From the NCBI GenBank assembly GCA_002710685.1, contig PALD01000037.1, positions 239,953 through 303,952 of the forward strand: 64,000 nt of DNA, given 5' to 3'. Under the pieces are notes generated by a model. The model made no database searches. It saw only the letters and a list, made by a program, of their open reading frames with translations, and was not told the origin of the DNA. The first letter of the stretch is position 1, and each line of letters starts with the position of its first letter. Origin of the DNA: Cytophagaceae bacterium (GTDB taxonomy: Bacteria; Bacteroidota; Bacteroidia; Flavobacteriales; Flavobacteriaceae). The position numbers and the translations under genes are program-made. Shown piece after piece: positions 8,221 through 17,707 of this stretch.

Positions 8221-8246
8221 GCAGCCCATCAATGGGTTGCTTTTTT
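8221..8246 (+). terminator. Intrinsic terminator of the DUF4382 gene
   Basis: GCAGCCCA pairs with TGGGTTGC around a TCAA loop (one G-U pair), followed by six Ts. Confidence 0.85.
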
Positions 8247-8247
8247 A

Positions 8248-8264
8248 TTTGGCTTAAAGCCAAA
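8248..8264. repeat. Dispersed palindrome TTTGGCTTAAAGCCAAA
   Basis: Perfect copy directly behind the terminator of the DUF4382 gene. It is the same 17-mer as at 914 and 59638. Confidence 0.75.
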
Positions 8265-8512
8265 AAACCTAAACTTTAAGAATATTTTTTGCTTCTTATT
8301 GCAACAATGCCGTTCCTTGCTCGTATTTTGAGCTGGTTATCTCATGCTTTGGGTCGCCACGCAAGCGGAAATAAAGTTGAATATTAACTCATGGTTTGCT
8401 AATTTCCACATTCTTAATTTTCTACAGAAAATAAACTGCTAGGGAGTATGGAAAGCCCTAATTTTATGTACAAAATATCGTTATTAAAATCATCATTTAA
8501 GAAGTAATAGCT

Positions 8513-9517
8513 ATGGAAGAAACACAGTCAAATGTGGATATAGGTGCCATCAATGAAAAAATACAACAGGAGAGTGCTTTTGTAAAGATCCTCACCATGG
8601 AAATGAACAAGGTCATCGTGGGTCAAAAGCACATGGTAGAGCGCTTGCTCATAGGTCTTCTGGGCCGTGGGCATATACTTCTAGAAGGTGTGCCGGGACT
8701 TGCAAAGACCCTGGCCATCAATACGCTCTCAAAGGCGGTACATGGTAGTTTTAGCCGGGTGCAGTTTACCCCAGACCTGCTTCCTGCCGATGTGGTGGGT
8801 ACATTGATCTACAATATGAAGGTCAATGATTTTAGCATCAAGAAAGGCCCTATTTTTGCAAACTTTGTCCTTGCTGATGAGATTAACCGTGCCCCTGCCA
8901 AGGTACAAAGTGCACTGCTCGAGGCCATGCAGGAGCGGCAGGTGACCATAGGTGATGAAACCTTTAAGCTGGAAGAGCCCTTCCTGGTAATGGCAACCCA
9001 AAACCCCGTTGAGCAAGAAGGTACCTACCCGCTTCCTGAAGCACAGGTTGACCGTTTCATGCTCAAGACGGTAATAGATTACCCTAAACATGCCGAGGAG
9101 CAAATGATCATCCGCGCAAACCTCAAGGGTAGTTTTGAAAAGGTAAACCCTGTTGTTACCATAGAACAAATCTTGCGCGCACAGGCGGCAGTACGAGAGG
9201 TTTACATGGATGAAAAGATTGAAAAATACATCCTGGATATCGTTTTTGCGACCCGCTATCCAGAAAACTATAAGCTTGACGAAATCAAGCCCTTGATAAG
9301 CTTTGGGGCATCACCCCGTGGCAGCATCAACCTGGCACTTGCCTCTAAGTGTTATGCATTTATAAAAGGCCGTGGCTATGTGATTCCTGAAGACGTGAGG
9401 GCCATTGTACATGATGTGCTGCGCCACCGTATAGGCATCACCTATGAGGCTGAGGCCGAAAACATCACTACCGTGGAAATCATCAACAAGATCGTTAACG
9501 AGATTGAGGTGCCGTAG
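8513..9517 (+). CDS. moxR: MoxR-type AAA+ ATPase of the Bat operon
   Basis: This 334-residue protein is an AAA_3 ATPase: Walker A GVPGLAKT at residues 59-66, Walker B FVLADEINRAP, sensor ATQNPVEQEGTYPLPEAQ, and a C-terminal lid (about 240-330). MoxR ATPases act as chaperones that assemble or activate partners carrying VWA domains, and two VWA genes lie downstream. It is the first gene of an eight-gene operon whose members are mostly overlapping or closely spaced. The start ATG at 8513 is the first in frame. Cytoplasmic. Confidence 0.95.
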   Translation: MEETQSNVDIGAINEKIQQESAFVKILTMEMNKVIVGQKHMVERLLIGLLGRGHILLEGVPGLAKTLAINTLSKAVHGSFSRVQFTPDLLPADVVGTLIYNMKVNDFSIKKGPIFANFVLADEINRAPAKVQSALLEAMQERQVTIGDETFKLEEPFLVMATQNPVEQEGTYPLPEAQVDRFMLKTVIDYPKHAEEQMIIRANLKGSFEKVNPVVTIEQILRAQAAVREVYMDEKIEKYILDIVFATRYPENYKLDEIKPLISFGASPRGSINLALASKCYAFIKGRGYVIPEDVRAIVHDVLRHRIGITYEAEAENITTVEIINKIVNEIEVP

Positions 9518-9586
9518 ACATACATTCAGAAACATGTTGCCGGCGATGTGCTGACAACTGCAAACCGCAAACTGTTAACTGAAGAA

Positions 9587-10453
9587 ATGGATACAAAAGA
9601 GCTTTTAAAAAAAGTACGTAAGATAGAGATCAAGACACGCAGGCTGTCTGATCATATTTTTGGGGGAGAATACCACTCGACCTTCAAGGGGCGCGGTATG
9701 ACCTTTAGCGAGGTACGGCAGTACCAGTTTGGCGATGATGTAAGAAACATAGACTGGAATGTGACGGCCCGTTACAGTGAACCTTTTGTCAAGGTCTTTG
9801 AAGAAGAGCGTGAACTTACCATGATGCTCGTGGCAGATGTTTCAGGATCAGAACTTTTTGGTACAGATGAGCAGTTTAAGTCTGAGATTGTTACAGAAAT
9901 TGCGGCAACCCTAGCGTTCTCTGCCATGCAGAACAACGATAAGATAGGCCTCATCCTATTTAGCGATGGCATTGAACTCTACATCCCCCCCAAGAAAGGA
10001 AAGTCGCACGTGCTGCGCATCATCCGTGAACTCCTGGAGTTTGAGCCCAAGAGCAGGAAAACTGATATCTCACAAGCCATCAAGTTCCTCTCGAACGTGA
10101 TGAAGAAAAAGGCCATCGTCTTCGTACTTTCAGACTTTATAGCAGATGATTTTAGGGACACCCTCAAGATTGCCGCAAACAAGCATGATATCACGGGCAT
10201 ACGCATCTATGACCGCCGCGAGGAAGAAATACCCAGCCTGGGCGTGGTACAGGTGCAGGATGAGGAAACAGGAGAACTGCTGCTCGTGGATACCGCCTCA
10301 AGAAGTGTGCGTAGAAACTATTCAAGGTTCTACAGCGACAAGGTAGATTATTTCAACGAGACCTTTCAAAGAAGTGGTTCGGGAGTGATAAGCGTACGCA
10401 CAGATGAAAGCTATGTAAAAAAATTATTGGGCTATTTTAAACGCCGGGGCTAA
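9587..10453 (+). CDS. DUF58 protein of the Bat operon
   Basis: This 288-residue protein has the DUF58 signature (STFKGRGMTFSEVRQYQ, then DDVRNIDWNVTARY) followed by a VWA-like fold with DVSGS as a MIDAS-type motif. DUF58 proteins pair with MoxR across bacteria. The frame opens at 9548, but the sequence from the ATG at 9587 (MDTKELLKKVRKIEIKTRRL) matches the usual N-terminus, so I start there. It sits 69 bp after moxR and 8 bp before the next gene. No signal peptide is visible, so it is cytoplasmic or membrane-associated. Confidence 0.9.
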   Translation: MDTKELLKKVRKIEIKTRRLSDHIFGGEYHSTFKGRGMTFSEVRQYQFGDDVRNIDWNVTARYSEPFVKVFEEERELTMMLVADVSGSELFGTDEQFKSEIVTEIAATLAFSAMQNNDKIGLILFSDGIELYIPPKKGKSHVLRIIRELLEFEPKSRKTDISQAIKFLSNVMKKKAIVFVLSDFIADDFRDTLKIAANKHDITGIRIYDRREEEIPSLGVVQVQDEETGELLLVDTASRSVRRNYSRFYSDKVDYFNETFQRSGSGVISVRTDESYVKKLLGYFKRRG

Positions 10454-10461
10454 AAAAGAAA

Positions 10462-12135
10462 ATGAACAATAAAGAGCATACCATATTTAACTTGAACAAG
10501 ATGGCCAGGGTGATTCCCATGGCGGTGTTTATATTTCTGGCTTTTGCCAAAAATACATACGCACAGCAGGTAACGGCAAAGATTGATACCACGGGCATAA
10601 CCATAGGCGAGCAGATCAATTATCAAATTGAAGTAGAGGCAGACACCACGGACCTGGTGATGTTCCCAGAAGGGCAGACCTTCTCCCCCCTTGAAGTGAT
10701 AGAGTCTTATAAAACAGATACTTCTTTCGCTGCAGCGAAATATAAACTCATCAAAAAATACGGCCTCACACAATTTGACAGCGGTACCTACACCATTCCG
10801 CGACAGCGCATCATCATCAATGAAAGACCCTTCATGACAGATAGCATGCGGGTGGAGGTGGCAAACGTGGCCGTGGATACCACAAAGCAAAAACTGTATG
10901 ATATCAAGAATATCATAGAAGTTGAGAAAGCACCCGGGCATTTAGTTGAATATCTTTTATGGATTCTTGCCATCATTGCCGTGGTGGGCATATTCCTGTT
11001 CTTCATCATACGCAGGAGCAAGAAAAAGGCCGCCGCCGAAAGAAGGCTGCCCCCCTTTGAGCAGGCAATCACCTCGCTGCATCAACTGGATGAAGAATTT
11101 CAGGCCCAGGACGGTAACAGTGACCCCGTGGTGACCAAGACCTATTATTCCCGCTTGACGGACATCGTGAGAAAATACCTTGTAGAAGAGCACGTATATG
11201 ACCGCTCCATGGAGAGTACCTCTAGTGAACTCATAGAACGGCTCCATGAAGAGCGAGCAGAGGGTAAGATAGAACTGAGCAGGGAAACCATACATAAACT
11301 TGAAGAAGTGCTAAGAAGGGCTGACCTGACCAAGTTTGCCCGCACCCTGCCCATGGAAGGCCAGGCACATGCTGACCGTGTGGCCATGGAGCAAGTGGTC
11401 AAGGAAACCAAGGAGTCCCTCCCTGAACCCACAGAAGAAGAATTATTGCGCGATGAAGAATACCGCAAGGCAAAAGAAGCGCAGAGAAAACGCAGGCTTA
11501 TTATCACGGGCATCCTGGGCACCGTGGGTATTTTGGTCATTTCACTGGGCATCCTTATTGCTATAAAAGGCTTTGATTATGTCAAGGACAACCTGATAGG
11601 GCATCCGTCAAAAGAATTGCTTGAGGGAGACTGGGTGCGCAGTGAATATGGGGTGCCACCCATGATCATCTCTACCCCTAAGGTGCTAAAACGCTTTGAT
11701 TTGCCATTGCCACAAGAATTGCAGGGCAAGGCAGAGATGTCATCCTTTATGTATGGCAGTCTGTTTGGCCAGCTGTATATCATAGAATCCACGACAAGGT
11801 TTGGTGGCCAGCAGGAAATCGACCCTCAAAACGTGGTCAACGGCAGTATCTCCATGATGGAGTCCCAGGGAGCAAAGAACATGGTGGTCAAAAACGAAAA
11901 GTTCACGACGCCTAACGGTGCCGAGGGGCTCAAGACCTTTGGATCGGCAGAGTTTCCCAATGAAAAGGATAAAGAATCTTTTGAGAAGGGCGAGTACACA
12001 ATATTGACCTTTACGGCAAAAGGCATCTTGCAGCAGCTCATCATCGTGCACAAGGAAGATGATAAATATGCCAAGCAGATCGTGGAACGGATTATTAACA
12101 GCGTGGAACTTCAAAATCAAAATAACCAGAAATAA
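10462..12135 (+). CDS. BatD-like membrane protein with C-terminal extension
   Basis: This 557-residue protein has a signal-like N-terminus (to about residue 33) and a beta-rich extracytoplasmic domain resembling the first BatD domain. A transmembrane helix follows (about 160-182, then RRSKKK), with a cytoplasmic helical segment of the DUF4381 kind. A second helix is at about 350-370. The last ~185 residues include SSFMYGSLFGQLYI and look like an unannotated extension. It lies between DUF58 and batA and overlaps batA by one base (TAATG). The role is inferred from the operon, which is associated with aerotolerance and envelope integrity. A perfect 16-bp palindrome (10725-10740) is embedded in its coding sequence. 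Confidence 0.75.
   Translation: MNNKEHTIFNLNKMARVIPMAVFIFLAFAKNTYAQQVTAKIDTTGITIGEQINYQIEVEADTTDLVMFPEGQTFSPLEVIESYKTDTSFAAAKYKLIKKYGLTQFDSGTYTIPRQRIIINERPFMTDSMRVEVANVAVDTTKQKLYDIKNIIEVEKAPGHLVEYLLWILAIIAVVGIFLFFIIRRSKKKAAAERRLPPFEQAITSLHQLDEEFQAQDGNSDPVVTKTYYSRLTDIVRKYLVEEHVYDRSMESTSSELIERLHEERAEGKIELSRETIHKLEEVLRRADLTKFARTLPMEGQAHADRVAMEQVVKETKESLPEPTEEELLRDEEYRKAKEAQRKRRLIITGILGTVGILVISLGILIAIKGFDYVKDNLIGHPSKELLEGDWVRSEYGVPPMIISTPKVLKRFDLPLPQELQGKAEMSSFMYGSLFGQLYIIESTTRFGGQQEIDPQNVVNGSISMMESQGAKNMVVKNEKFTTPNGAEGLKTFGSAEFPNEKDKESFEKGEYTILTFTAKGILQQLIIVHKEDDKYAKQIVERIINSVELQNQNNQK
10725..10740. repeat. Dispersed palindrome TTTCGCTGCAGCGAAA
   Basis: Perfect 16-base palindrome inside the BatD-like coding sequence, with the TTTCGC/GCGAAA arms found elsewhere in the window. 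Confidence 0.65.
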
Positions 12136-13139
12136 TGTTTAACAATTTTGAATTCATGCACCCTCAGTTTTTCTGGCTATTGCTCATACTGCCCGTGGCC
12201 GCAGCATGGTATTTCTGGAAACGCAACAAGATCACGGCAGAGGTACGGTTATCGAGCTTAAAGGGTTTTAAAGCGGGTTCTGGCCTTTTGGCAAAATTAA
12301 GGCCCGTGCTTTTTGTGATTCGTCTTTTGGCCTTGGCCCTATTGGTGACCGCACTGGCAAGACCCCGCACGGTAGATGAATCTACCAGGACCAAGACGAC
12401 CCGCGGTATCGACATCGTGATTGCCATTGACGTATCTGCCAGTATGCTGGCCAGGGATTTAAGGCCCAATAGACTGGAAGCCCTCAAGGAAGTAGCATCT
12501 CAATTTATACTGGAGCGGCCCAATGACCGTATTGGTATCGTGGAGTATGCTGGTGAAAGCTATACCAGGACGCCCATTACCAGTGATAAGAGCATTGTCT
12601 TGAGTTCGCTGGATGACATTAAGTACAATAGTGTCATAGAAGGTGGCACGGCCATAGGTATGGGGCTCGCCACATCAGTAAACCGTTTAAAGGACAGCAA
12701 GGCCAAGAGCAAGGTCATCATCTTGATGACAGATGGTGTAAACAATGCAGGGTTTATTGATCCGGTAACGGCAGCTGAGCTTGCGGTAGAGTTTGGCATA
12801 AAGGTATATACCATAGGTTTAGGGACTAACGGTACGGCACTATCGCCCATTGCCTTGCGCCCAGATGGTGGATTTCAATATGGGAACATAAAAGTTGAGA
12901 TTGATGAAGCCCTGCTCAAAGAGATAGCAGAGAAGACCGGCGGGCTCTATTTTAGGGCAACAGATAATCAAAAACTGGAAGAAATCTACGACGAGATAAA
13001 TAAATTAGAGAAAACTGACGTTGAAGAGATTAAGTATACCAATCATGATGAAAAATTTAGGCCCTTTGTTATAGGAGCAGGGCTTTTATTGCTTTTTGAA
13101 TTATTGTTGAGGTATACGGTATTTAGATCATTTGTATAG
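12135..13139 (+). CDS. batA: VWA-domain membrane protein BatA
   Basis: This 334-residue protein has an N-terminal helix (about 11-28), a second helix (about 56-76) and a VWA domain (about 92-290) with an intact MIDAS motif DVSAS at 99-103, then a closing C-terminal helix (about 306-326). The topology is typical of Bat proteins, with the VWA domain outside the cytoplasm or between helices. The first base of its ATG is the last base of the upstream stop. BatB begins one base after its stop. It probably forms a complex with BatB and is serviced by MoxR. Confidence 0.93.
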   Translation: MFNNFEFMHPQFFWLLLILPVAAAWYFWKRNKITAEVRLSSLKGFKAGSGLLAKLRPVLFVIRLLALALLVTALARPRTVDESTRTKTTRGIDIVIAIDVSASMLARDLRPNRLEALKEVASQFILERPNDRIGIVEYAGESYTRTPITSDKSIVLSSLDDIKYNSVIEGGTAIGMGLATSVNRLKDSKAKSKVIILMTDGVNNAGFIDPVTAAELAVEFGIKVYTIGLGTNGTALSPIALRPDGGFQYGNIKVEIDEALLKEIAEKTGGLYFRATDNQKLEEIYDEINKLEKTDVEEIKYTNHDEKFRPFVIGAGLLLLFELLLRYTVFRSFV

Positions 13140-13140
13140 C

Positions 13141-14193
13141 ATGGGATATCTTTTTGAAGAAAAAATATGGTTTTGGGCACTTCTGGTGATACCGGTGGTG
13201 TTGCTGCTGTACTTTGGGGTGGTGATATGGAAGCGCAGTGCGCAAAAGCGTTTTGCAAGCAACCACCTCATGGCAAAGCTTGCCCCATCGCGATCAAAGT
13301 TCAAGCCTATCTTAAAGGTGACCGTGATATGTCTTGCCCTGGCATGTATGGCCATGGGCCTCGTAAACCCTAAAGTGGGCACAAAACTAGAAACGGTAAA
13401 GCGCGAGGGCGTGGATGTTGTTTTTGCCGTGGATGTGTCCAAAAGTATGCTGGCCGAAGATATCGCGCCCAGCCGCATCGAGAAGGCTAAGCAGCTGGTC
13501 TCACAGATCATCAACAACCTGGGCAGTGACCGCGTGGGAATCATTGCCTATGCCGGTAGCGCATTTCCACAATTGCCCATCACCACGGACTATAGCAGTG
13601 CAAAAATGTTCTTGACCTCCATGAACACGGATATGCTCTCCAGCCAGGGAACCGCCATCAAGGAGGCCATAGAACTCGCAAAGACATATTATAACGATGA
13701 GGAGCAGACAAACAGGGTACTCGTCATCATATCAGATGGTGAAGACCATGAAGGCGATGCAGCTTCGGTCGCAGAACAGGCAGGAGAAGAAGGCATCAAG
13801 ATATTCACCATAGGGGTGGGGACTGAGAAAGGGGAGCGTATTCCGCTTAAGCGAAATGGAATCGTGCAATCTTATAAAAAAGACCAGGATGGTGAGACCG
13901 TTATCACAAAGCTCAATGAAGAGACCTTAAAGAACATTGCTGCTGAGGCCAATGGTGAATACATCAATGGCAACAACACAAAAAACGTGGTCGATACCAT
14001 GAAGGATTACCTGAACCAGATGGATAAGAAGGAGTTTGAGGCAAAGCAGTTTGCTGATTTTGAAGATCAGTTCCAGTGGTTTGTGGGTGCGGCATTATTG
14101 TTGCTGTTTCTAGACGTGTTCCTGCTTGAAAGGAAAACGGCATGGTTGAGAAAACTCAACCTTTTTAACGAGAACAAGGATGAAGAGAAATAA
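13141..14193 (+). CDS. batB: VWA-domain membrane protein BatB
   Basis: This 350-residue paralogue of BatA has two N-terminal helices, a VWA domain with MIDAS DVSKS at 98-102, the conserved IISDGEDHEG segment, and a C-terminal helix. A TTG three codons upstream lies inside the batA stop region. The ATG at 13141, one base after the batA stop, is the natural start. It overlaps batC by 14 bp. An imperfect palindrome of the dispersed family (TTCCGCTTAAGCGAAA, 13841-13856) is in its coding region. Confidence 0.93.
   Translation: MGYLFEEKIWFWALLVIPVVLLLYFGVVIWKRSAQKRFASNHLMAKLAPSRSKFKPILKVTVICLALACMAMGLVNPKVGTKLETVKREGVDVVFAVDVSKSMLAEDIAPSRIEKAKQLVSQIINNLGSDRVGIIAYAGSAFPQLPITTDYSSAKMFLTSMNTDMLSSQGTAIKEAIELAKTYYNDEEQTNRVLVIISDGEDHEGDAASVAEQAGEEGIKIFTIGVGTEKGERIPLKRNGIVQSYKKDQDGETVITKLNEETLKNIAAEANGEYINGNNTKNVVDTMKDYLNQMDKKEFEAKQFADFEDQFQWFVGAALLLLFLDVFLLERKTAWLRKLNLFNENKDEEK
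13841..13856. repeat. Dispersed palindrome, variant TTCCGCTTAAGCGAAA
   Basis: CGCTTAAGCG is a perfect 10-base core, with one mismatch in the outer arms. Inside batB. Confidence 0.5.
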
Positions 14194-15076
14194 GAAAATG
14201 ATGATGTGGCAAAAGGATTTTAAGCTATCTGTGTTGTGCCTGCTTTTGGCCGGGGTGGCCTTTGCCCAGGAAGATAAAAAAAAGCCAGACCCAGCCATAG
14301 CTGAAGCCAAAAACTTTGTAGCAGAGGGCAACGACCAGTTTGCCGAGAATGATTTTTCTTTGGCGGAAGCCTCGTATAGAAAAGCAGTCGCCAAGGATCC
14401 TGCCAATGTTTCAGCCAAGTATAACATGGGCAATAACTACTACCGCAACAAAAAGTATGACGAGAGCCTGCAGCGGTACCTGCAAGCCGCTCAGGTTGCC
14501 CAGACCAAGGGTGAGAAGCACAGGGCCTTTCACAACCTGGGCAATGCCTATTTTCAGCAAAAGAATTTCAAGGCAGCTGTTGAGGCCTATAAAAATGCCC
14601 TTAGGAACGACCCCACAGATGATGAAACGCGGTATAATTTGGCTTTAGCCAAAGAAGAAGAAGAAAAAAACGGCGGCGGTGGCGGTGGTGATGATCAAAA
14701 CCAGGATCAAGACCAGAACCAGGATCAGGACAAGGACCAGAACAATGAGGGTGATGGTGACCAAAAGGAAAATGAAGATGGCAAGCCCAAAGATGATAAC
14801 GAGGGCAAGGGCGATGATAAGAACGATAAGAAAAATGAAGGAGATGACCAGCAGGATAAAGGTAAGCCCAAGGATGAGCAGGGAGATAATAAAAAACCAG
14901 AAGGCGAGGGTGACCAAGAGCAACAGCAGCCTCAACAGCCCCAGCAGGGTCAGTTATCGCCCCAGCAGGTAAAGAACCTGCTTGAAGCAATGAAGAACGA
15001 AGAGAACAAGACTCAGGATAAAATCAATGCCAAAAAGGTGAAGGGGGCAAAGGTCAAGACTGAGAAAGATTGGTAA
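14180..15076 (+). CDS. batC: TPR protein BatC with a long acidic Asp/Gln/Asn-rich linker
   Basis: This 298-residue protein has a signal peptide (cleavage near AFAQ, residue 30) and three to four TPR units (about 40-155, for example SAKYNMGNNYYRNKKYDESL). A very low-complexity acidic stretch of Asp, Gln, Asn, Lys and Gly follows (about 160-255), then a short conserved tail (LSPQQVKNLLEAMKNEE) that recurs in BatC proteins. It is probably periplasmic. The repetitive linker is encoded by tandem GAC/CAG/GAT/AAG-type codons and may vary in length between strains. The gene overlaps batB by 14 bp. Confidence 0.9.
   Translation: MKRNKKMMMWQKDFKLSVLCLLLAGVAFAQEDKKKPDPAIAEAKNFVAEGNDQFAENDFSLAEASYRKAVAKDPANVSAKYNMGNNYYRNKKYDESLQRYLQAAQVAQTKGEKHRAFHNLGNAYFQQKNFKAAVEAYKNALRNDPTDDETRYNLALAKEEEEKNGGGGGGDDQNQDQDQNQDQDKDQNNEGDGDQKENEDGKPKDDNEGKGDDKNDKKNEGDDQQDKGKPKDEQGDNKKPEGEGDQEQQQPQQPQQGQLSPQQVKNLLEAMKNEENKTQDKINAKKVKGAKVKTEKDW
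14638..14653. repeat. Dispersed palindrome TTTGGCTTTAGCCAAA
   Basis: Seven-base arms with a two-base centre inside batC, encoding NLALAK. Same arms as the intergenic TTTGGC class. Confidence 0.6.
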
Positions 15077-15105
15077 TTTTAAAATATAATTTACATAAGT
15101 CCAAG

Positions 15106-16872
15106 ATGATGAAGTTGAAGTTTGGATTTTTGATAGTGTTGCTCTTTACCGGTTTCAGCATGCTGGGCCAGGTAAAGTTTGATGCGGTGGTAAGTAAAAA
15201 ATCACTGGGCGTCAATGAACGCCTGCGTGTGGATTTTGAAATGAACCAGGATGGAGACGACTTTAAGCCGCCCACCTTTCAGGGTTTTACCGTGGTGGGA
15301 GGGCCTAACCAGAGCGTGAGCCGGCAATGGGTCAATGGCAAGAGTAGCTTTTCTAAGGTGTTTTCATATTTTTTACAGCCCAATACCCGTGGAAACCTTA
15401 CCATAGGTCAGGCAGAGATAACCATTGATGGAGAGACCTACAAGACCTTGCCGGTAACCGTTAATGTCACGGCTGCGGTAAACAGGCCCACTGATGAGAA
15501 CAATGAAGATTTTACCGTTTCAAACACCGTGCATGTGGTTGCAGAGGTTTCAAAGAACAGTCCGTACCTCAATGAAGCTTTTACGGTAACTTATAAATTG
15601 TATGTATCCAGGCGTACGGGCGTCAACGGTTGGAACGTGATCGATGAGCCCAAGTATGCTGATTTCTGGAGCCAGAGTATTGATGAAAAACAGTTTAAGG
15701 TATATGATGGCACCTATCAGGGAGAGCCATATAGGTATGTTATATTAAGGAGGACATTACTATATCCACAAAAAACGGGCGAGCTCAACATTGAGCCCAT
15801 TACGTTGAACATCAATGTAGAGGTACCCACAAACAGAAGAGACCTTTTTGGCATGCCCGTCACCCAGCCAAAACAGATTACCGTAGCGGCAGACAATAAG
15901 AAAATCAACGTAAAACAACTACCGCAAGATGGACGTCCGGCAGATTTTACGGGAGCCGTGGGGGATCTTGACTTTAACGTAGAGGCAAGTAAGACAACAC
16001 TAGATGCCGGTGAAGCGCTGGACCTGCAGATATCTGCTAACGGTAACGGAAACCTCAAGCTCTTTAAGTTGCCCAAACCTAACCTGCCCAACTCGCTTGA
16101 GGTATATGACCCAGAGCACAGCGAGGACGTAAGGACCAACTATACCGGTATGAGCGGCAATATCCAGGACCGTTATACCGTGGTGCCGCAAAGCAAGGGC
16201 AAGTATCCCATACCGCCCATTTCCTTTTCTTACTTTAACCCCAGGACGGAGAAGTATGAAACCATCTCCTCAAAAGAGATATTGATCGATGTAAAAAATG
16301 GGCCCGCCATCACCAGCAGCCCAAATGAAAATGGAGTCGTGAAATCTACCGTAGATGCCGGTGATCAATTCAAGTACATTATTGCCAGTACAGAGCTGCA
16401 ACCCATGGAGCAAGCCTCATTTTTTGGGTCCAGGGCCTTCTGGGGCATGGTGGTCGCGCCCCTGTTCATCATACCCCTGTTTATTTTTGTGGGCAAGAAG
16501 AGAAAAGCCTACCAGGCAGATGTTATGGGCAATAGGTTGAGAAAGGCTGACAAGCTTGCGCGAAAATTTCTCAGCGATGCTAAAAAGAACTTGGGGAATC
16601 AAAAGGCATTCTACCTTGCCCTTGAACGGTCGCTGCACAATTACCTCAAGGCAAAGCTCAATATACAGACCAGCGACATGAGCAAGGACCGCATAAGCAA
16701 ACTGCTTGCTGAGCGTGGTGCGGGAGAGCAGGCCATCAATGACTTTCTGGGACTATTGGAAAGTTGCGAATACGCAAGGTACACACCGGCCAGCACCGTT
16801 ACCATGCAAGAAGATTACAACCGGGCATCACAAACTATTTCAGAACTGGATAAGCAATTGTTAAGAAGATGA
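15106..16872 (+). CDS. batD: BatD oxygen-tolerance protein
   Basis: This 588-residue protein has a signal peptide (MMKLKFGFLIVLLFTGFSMLG) and tandem beta-sandwich domains typical of BatD (for example VGGPNQSVSRQWVNGKSS, FSYFLQPNTRGNLTIG). One transmembrane helix lies near residues 445-470, with a cytoplasmic tail of about 120 residues. The frame opens at 15070, but the signal peptide begins at 15106, 29 bp after batC. BatD is thought to be the periplasmic part of the Bat complex. The stop overlaps the batE start (ATGA). Confidence 0.92.
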   Translation: MMKLKFGFLIVLLFTGFSMLGQVKFDAVVSKKSLGVNERLRVDFEMNQDGDDFKPPTFQGFTVVGGPNQSVSRQWVNGKSSFSKVFSYFLQPNTRGNLTIGQAEITIDGETYKTLPVTVNVTAAVNRPTDENNEDFTVSNTVHVVAEVSKNSPYLNEAFTVTYKLYVSRRTGVNGWNVIDEPKYADFWSQSIDEKQFKVYDGTYQGEPYRYVILRRTLLYPQKTGELNIEPITLNINVEVPTNRRDLFGMPVTQPKQITVAADNKKINVKQLPQDGRPADFTGAVGDLDFNVEASKTTLDAGEALDLQISANGNGNLKLFKLPKPNLPNSLEVYDPEHSEDVRTNYTGMSGNIQDRYTVVPQSKGKYPIPPISFSYFNPRTEKYETISSKEILIDVKNGPAITSSPNENGVVKSTVDAGDQFKYIIASTELQPMEQASFFGSRAFWGMVVAPLFIIPLFIFVGKKRKAYQADVMGNRLRKADKLARKFLSDAKKNLGNQKAFYLALERSLHNYLKAKLNIQTSDMSKDRISKLLAERGAGEQAINDFLGLLESCEYARYTPASTVTMQEDYNRASQTISELDKQLLRR

Positions 16873-17639
16873 AAACGGTAAATAAAATAATATCCATATC
16901 TCTGCTCATGTTGTGCATGGGCATTTCTTCAGGATTTGCACAATCCCCAGAACAGTTTTTTAAAGAAGGTAACGATGCCTACGCAAAACAGGATTTTCAG
17001 GGAGCTGTTGATAATTACAAGCAGGTGCTTGACGCCGGGATGCAATCTCCAGAGGTATATTTTAATTTGGCTAATGCCTATTATAAACTTAACAGGGTCG
17101 CCCCCAGTATCTACAATTATGAGAAGGCACTAGAGCTCAAGCCGGGAGATAAGGAGATAAAAAATAATTTGGCTTTCGCCGAAAACATGAAGGTTGATGC
17201 CATCTCCCCACTGCCACAAAGTGTCTTTAAGCGCTGGTATGCCGCAGTGCTCAACCTCTTTGACCTTGATGGATGGGCAATTCTTACCGTGGTGCTCATA
17301 CTCCTGTCCATGCTTGCATTCATACTATATTATTTTACCTACTCAACCACAAGGAAGAGATTGTTGTTCACCACAAGCTTTGTGGCACTGGGTCTTGGCC
17401 TGTTTGGGCTATTAATGGCCTTCAGGTACCAGGCAAAGATGAATAATGAGCAGTATGCCGTGGTCTTTGCAAAAGAAGCCCAGGTAAAAAGTGGCCCCAA
17501 TCTTGCCAGCGATGAAGCTTTTGTGCTGCATGAAGGAACAAAAGTAGGTATCCTGGAAGTGAACGGAGACTGGAAGCTTATCAAGCTTGCTGATGGCTCT
17601 GAAGGGTGGATTCCCAGTACGGATATCAAGGAATTATAG
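16869..17639 (+). CDS. batE: BatE: TPR protein with membrane helices and SH3-like C-terminus
   Basis: This 256-residue protein has a signal peptide (ending SSGFAQ), two to three TPRs (about 27-105, with SPEVYFNLANAYYKLNR), two transmembrane helices (about 135-158 and 168-186) and a C-terminal bacterial SH3-like domain (about 195-256, GPNLASDEAFVLHEGTKVGI). It is the last gene of the Bat operon and overlaps batD by four bases. A 17-base palindrome identical to the one at 3383 lies in the coding sequence around LAFAEN. Confidence 0.9.
   Translation: MKTVNKIISISLLMLCMGISSGFAQSPEQFFKEGNDAYAKQDFQGAVDNYKQVLDAGMQSPEVYFNLANAYYKLNRVAPSIYNYEKALELKPGDKEIKNNLAFAENMKVDAISPLPQSVFKRWYAAVLNLFDLDGWAILTVVLILLSMLAFILYYFTYSTTRKRLLFTTSFVALGLGLFGLLMAFRYQAKMNNEQYAVVFAKEAQVKSGPNLASDEAFVLHEGTKVGILEVNGDWKLIKLADGSEGWIPSTDIKEL
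17168..17184. repeat. Dispersed palindrome TTTGGCTTTCGCCGAAA
   Basis: Inside batE. Identical over 17 bases to the intergenic copy at 3383-3399. Confidence 0.7.
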
Positions 17640-17707
17640 AATTTTCATGCGGTTTAACACCGTGTTCCCCATAATATTATATTTTTACGTTTCTTAAAAA
17701 CAGAAAC

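Larger units (their letters stand above)
8190..8512. other. Intergenic region before the Bat operon
   Basis: These 323 bases hold the DUF4382 terminator, one dispersed palindrome and the leader of the Bat operon. TAATTTTA near 8459 is a poor match to a -7 box. I see no coding potential or RNA gene in the rest. Confidence 0.5.

Noticed and set aside
14601..14990. Frames of ~100-130 codons opposite or within the batC linker
   Set aside because: They arise from the low-complexity Asp/Gln/Lys codons and give implausible His- or Leu-rich proteins.
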